From the IMG/VR virus record IMGVR_UViG_3300044634_003656, positions 1 through 39,218 of that record: 39,218 bases of DNA; one strand, 5' to 3'. Each line of letters opens with the position of its first letter. Position 1 is the first letter of the stretch. Position numbers and translations under genes: made by a program. Below are positions 37,870 to 39,218 of this stretch, piece by piece. Below the pieces are notes generated by a model. That model was not told the DNA's origin, searched no databases, and worked only from the letters and a program-made list of their open reading frames with translations. This stretch comes from a virus.

Positions 37870-38322
37870 ATGAGCCAAGTCATCGAACTTCCCATCGAAG
37901 AGAAAGTGTCCACCGGGTGCAGTCACCTCATCAAGGTGGACCACACCGACCTGACCGAGACCACCGCAAACACCGCGCAGGCGATCAACATCGCCCTGGC
38001 CGCCGGGTATGCCGTGGGCGACTTGGGCCTGTTCAAGCTCAAGACCCCGTTCCGCAACAGCGCGGACGCGGCCCACAACACCACCACGCTGAGCATCGGC
38101 GACAACGCATCGGCCACGACCTGGCGGACTGCGGCCGAGCTCAACGCCAACGGGAGCAAAGTGGATTTCGGCGTGTTCACCGCGACGACCGGCAAAGCCT
38201 ACACGGCGGCCGACACGTTCAAGCTCACGTTCGGGTCCATGTCCGCAAAGAACCTCGCGGCACTCAATGAGGGCGAGGTGCACCTGTTCGTGCAGCTCAT
38301 CAACCTCAACAAGGCGTCCTAA
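37870..38322 (+). CDS. Capsid decoration-type protein
   Basis: A 150-residue, Ala/Thr-rich beta protein (MSQVIELPIEEKVSTGCSHL; FKLTFGSMSAKNLAALNEGE VHLF at the end). It follows the capsid gene by 3 bases, with AAGTT before the ATG and no Shine-Dalgarno. Size, composition and position suit a head decoration or stabilising protein; no named family seen. Confidence 0.55.
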   Translation: MSQVIELPIEEKVSTGCSHLIKVDHTDLTETTANTAQAINIALAAGYAVGDLGLFKLKTPFRNSADAAHNTTTLSIGDNASATTWRTAAELNANGSKVDFGVFTATTGKAYTAADTFKLTFGSMSAKNLAALNEGEVHLFVQLINLNKAS

Positions 38323-38379
38323 CCGATGCGTCCTAACTGATTCCACACCCGGCGCGCTTGGATGCCGCCAGGTGACCTC

Positions 38380-38416
38380 CTCCGTCCGGGGTGTTTTTCA
38401 TCCGCCCCGGACGGAG
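38380..38416. terminator. Perfect 12-bp hairpin after the capsid genes
   Basis: CTCCGTCCGGGG (38380-38391) and CCCCGGACGGAG (38405-38416) are perfect complements around TGTTTTTCATCCG. There is no T-run downstream; the T5 lies in the loop. It sits between the decoration-like gene and the 38425 gene, so it may stabilise or attenuate the abundant capsid mRNA. Confidence 0.55.
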
Positions 38417-38424
38417 CCCCTTCT

Positions 38425-38754
38425 ATGATTCATCAGATCGACTGGAACGAGGAGCTTGCCCCGCTTGCGGCGGAGTTTCGCGCTGGCTGGAACGCACGGG
38501 CCGCCATGGCCGAGGTGCAACAGGCGCAGATCGCCTCCGCCAACGAACGGCTCCAGCGGGCACACGTCGAGGGGTTGGGTCAATGCACGCTCTCCGTGCA
38601 TCCGGACATTTATTTCGGGCTCGAAGCGCTGCACGGCAAAGGGTGCTGGGCGGACAAAGATTTCCGGAAACGGTATCTGCGCGACAACCCGCATCTCCGG
38701 GTGAAGAGCCAGAGCAAGAACACCACGCTGCGGGTGAACGGACTCCGAGCATGA
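38425..38754 (+). CDS. Hypothetical late protein (109 aa)
   Basis: A 109-residue protein, helical at the start (MIHQIDWNEELAPLAAEFRA) and with a compact HPDIYFGLEALHGKGCWADK and KRYLRDNPHLRVKSQSKNTT region. It starts 8 bases after the hairpin. The stop overlaps ATG 38751. The 'YFGLEALHGKGCW.DKDF..RYLRDNP.LRVKS' pattern resembles proteins I recall next to head genes of related phages. No role known. Confidence 0.5.
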   Translation: MIHQIDWNEELAPLAAEFRAGWNARAAMAEVQQAQIASANERLQRAHVEGLGQCTLSVHPDIYFGLEALHGKGCWADKDFRKRYLRDNPHLRVKSQSKNTTLRVNGLRA

Positions 38755-38939
38755 CGTCGCCCAGTCCCCAACAGTGCAAAGCCATGAGTGTGCTCGGGTT
38801 CCTCCAGGTGCCCGCGCCCGAGGGCAAATGCGCGTGGGAACTGGAGGGGCACATCATTGAACTCGAACCCGACGCCGAGCCGCGGCTCCGGAAGATCGTC
38901 GAGGAACTGCTCAAACGCGAGAAAGCCCTGCGCCGATGA
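38751..38939 (+). CDS. Small hypothetical late protein (62 aa)
   Basis: A 62-residue protein (MTSPSPQQCKAMSVLGFLQV) with a helical, charged C-terminus (LRKIVEELLKREKALRR). Coupled by 4-base overlaps to the genes before and after. It precedes the adaptor gene. Unknown function. Confidence 0.45.
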   Translation: MTSPSPQQCKAMSVLGFLQVPAPEGKCAWELEGHIIELEPDAEPRLRKIVEELLKREKALRR

Positions 38940-39218
38940 GGACCGTCACGTTCAAGAGCGTTCTGCACGGGGTCGCCAGTGCGCTGGGGCTGGATCCCGC
39001 AACCAATTTCACCTCGGCCCAAGCCGAGGGTCTCACCCGGTATATCAACAAACATCTGCGCCGGGCTTGGGAGATTTATCCGTGGCCGGAGCTGAGCCGG
39101 AGCGAGCAACGCTTCTTCCGGGACGCTTACTCGGCCGCGACCACCTACGCGCTCGGCGCCGAGGTGTATGGGAACGGCGGGTACTACCAGAGCCTCCAGG
39201 CGGCGAACCTCAACCACG
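38936..39218 (+). CDS. Head-tail adaptor-like protein, N-terminal part (truncated by window end)
   Basis: The first 94 codons of a gene running off the window. ATG 38936 overlaps the previous stop. The sequence has helical MRTVTFKSVLHGVASALGLD and GLTRYINKHLRRAWEIYPWP, a pattern of phage connector/adaptor proteins, then TTYALGAEVYGNGGYYQSLQ. The same element appears in the partial gene at 1-520, which I take to be its C-terminal remainder. Position just after the capsid genes suits a head-completion role. One base (G) of the next codon ends the window. Confidence 0.6.
   Translation, partial: MRTVTFKSVLHGVASALGLDPATNFTSAQAEGLTRYINKHLRRAWEIYPWPELSRSEQRFFRDAYSAATTYALGAEVYGNGGYYQSLQAANLNH

Noticed and set aside
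35767-38346. An 859-codon minus-strand frame
   Set aside because: Antisense to scaffold, capsid and decoration genes; Gly/His/Val-rich shadow typical for GC-rich DNA.

Overview
The window is almost certainly a temperate bacteriophage genome, or most of one, from a GC-rich bacterium. It looks short-tailed (podovirus-like). It carries a large terminase, scaffold, DUF5309/HK97-fold-type major capsid protein, P22-like portal, a beta-propeller-like tail protein, fibres and a giant ejection/polyvalent protein. I see no tape-measure, sheath or tail-tube genes. The two ends cut through what looks like one head-tail adaptor gene (N-terminal 94 codons at 38936-39218, C-terminal part at 1-520). The molecule is therefore best read as circular or circularly permuted, with a short piece missing between the ends. 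The host is not identifiable with confidence. Gene style, the integrase and frequent starts without a Shine-Dalgarno site would fit a Gram-negative such as a Verrucomicrobiota member, but that is only a weak inference.

Layout. 1-19629 (+) is the late tail/lysis/ejection block: adaptor end, tail protein with repeated beta domains, a compact lysis cassette (holin-like protein, secreted Cys-rich protein, DUF1353 protein, 22-residue membrane peptide, L,D-transpeptidase-like endolysin), portal, tail propeller, fibre, coiled-coil protein, an internal virion protein, a PP-loop PAPS-reductase-like gene overlapping a small SET-domain gene, another internal protein, and a 2201-residue polyvalent protein. 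19673-19697 is a probable terminator. 19712-20884 (-) is a tyrosine integrase next to a complex attachment region (20896-21140) with six TGATACG-type repeats around the 5' half of a tRNA-Thr(UGU) gene. 21197-23077 (-) is a four-gene cassette of unknown function ending in an XRE-like protein. 23150-24313 holds an orphan plus-strand terminator and two control gaps with TTGCGC motifs, among small ribbon-helix-helix-like and envelope proteins. 24314-32324 (+) is the early/replication block: small overlapping genes, a MerR/excisionase-like HTH, an initiator-like protein carrying an iteron-like repeat array, DnaB helicase, many small phage genes and SSB. 32321-39218 (+) is packaging and head: TerL, small genes including a tandem paralogous pair, a terminator, scaffold, capsid, a decoration-like protein and the start of the adaptor.

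How it works together. Integrase and attP, with small DNA-binding proteins, would set lysogeny. The initiator (with a putative origin inside its gene), DnaB and SSB would drive replication. TerL and the head genes package DNA. The portal, adaptor, propeller and fibres build the tail. The polyvalent protein (3D-type murein domain, HExxGH peptidase, ADP-ribosyltransferase-like domain, membrane helix) probably enters the cell with the DNA. Points most worth a second look are the PAPS-reductase/SET pair inside the virion block, the 5'-type tRNA attachment site, the compositionally distinct ART domain, and the uncharacterised minus-strand cassette.
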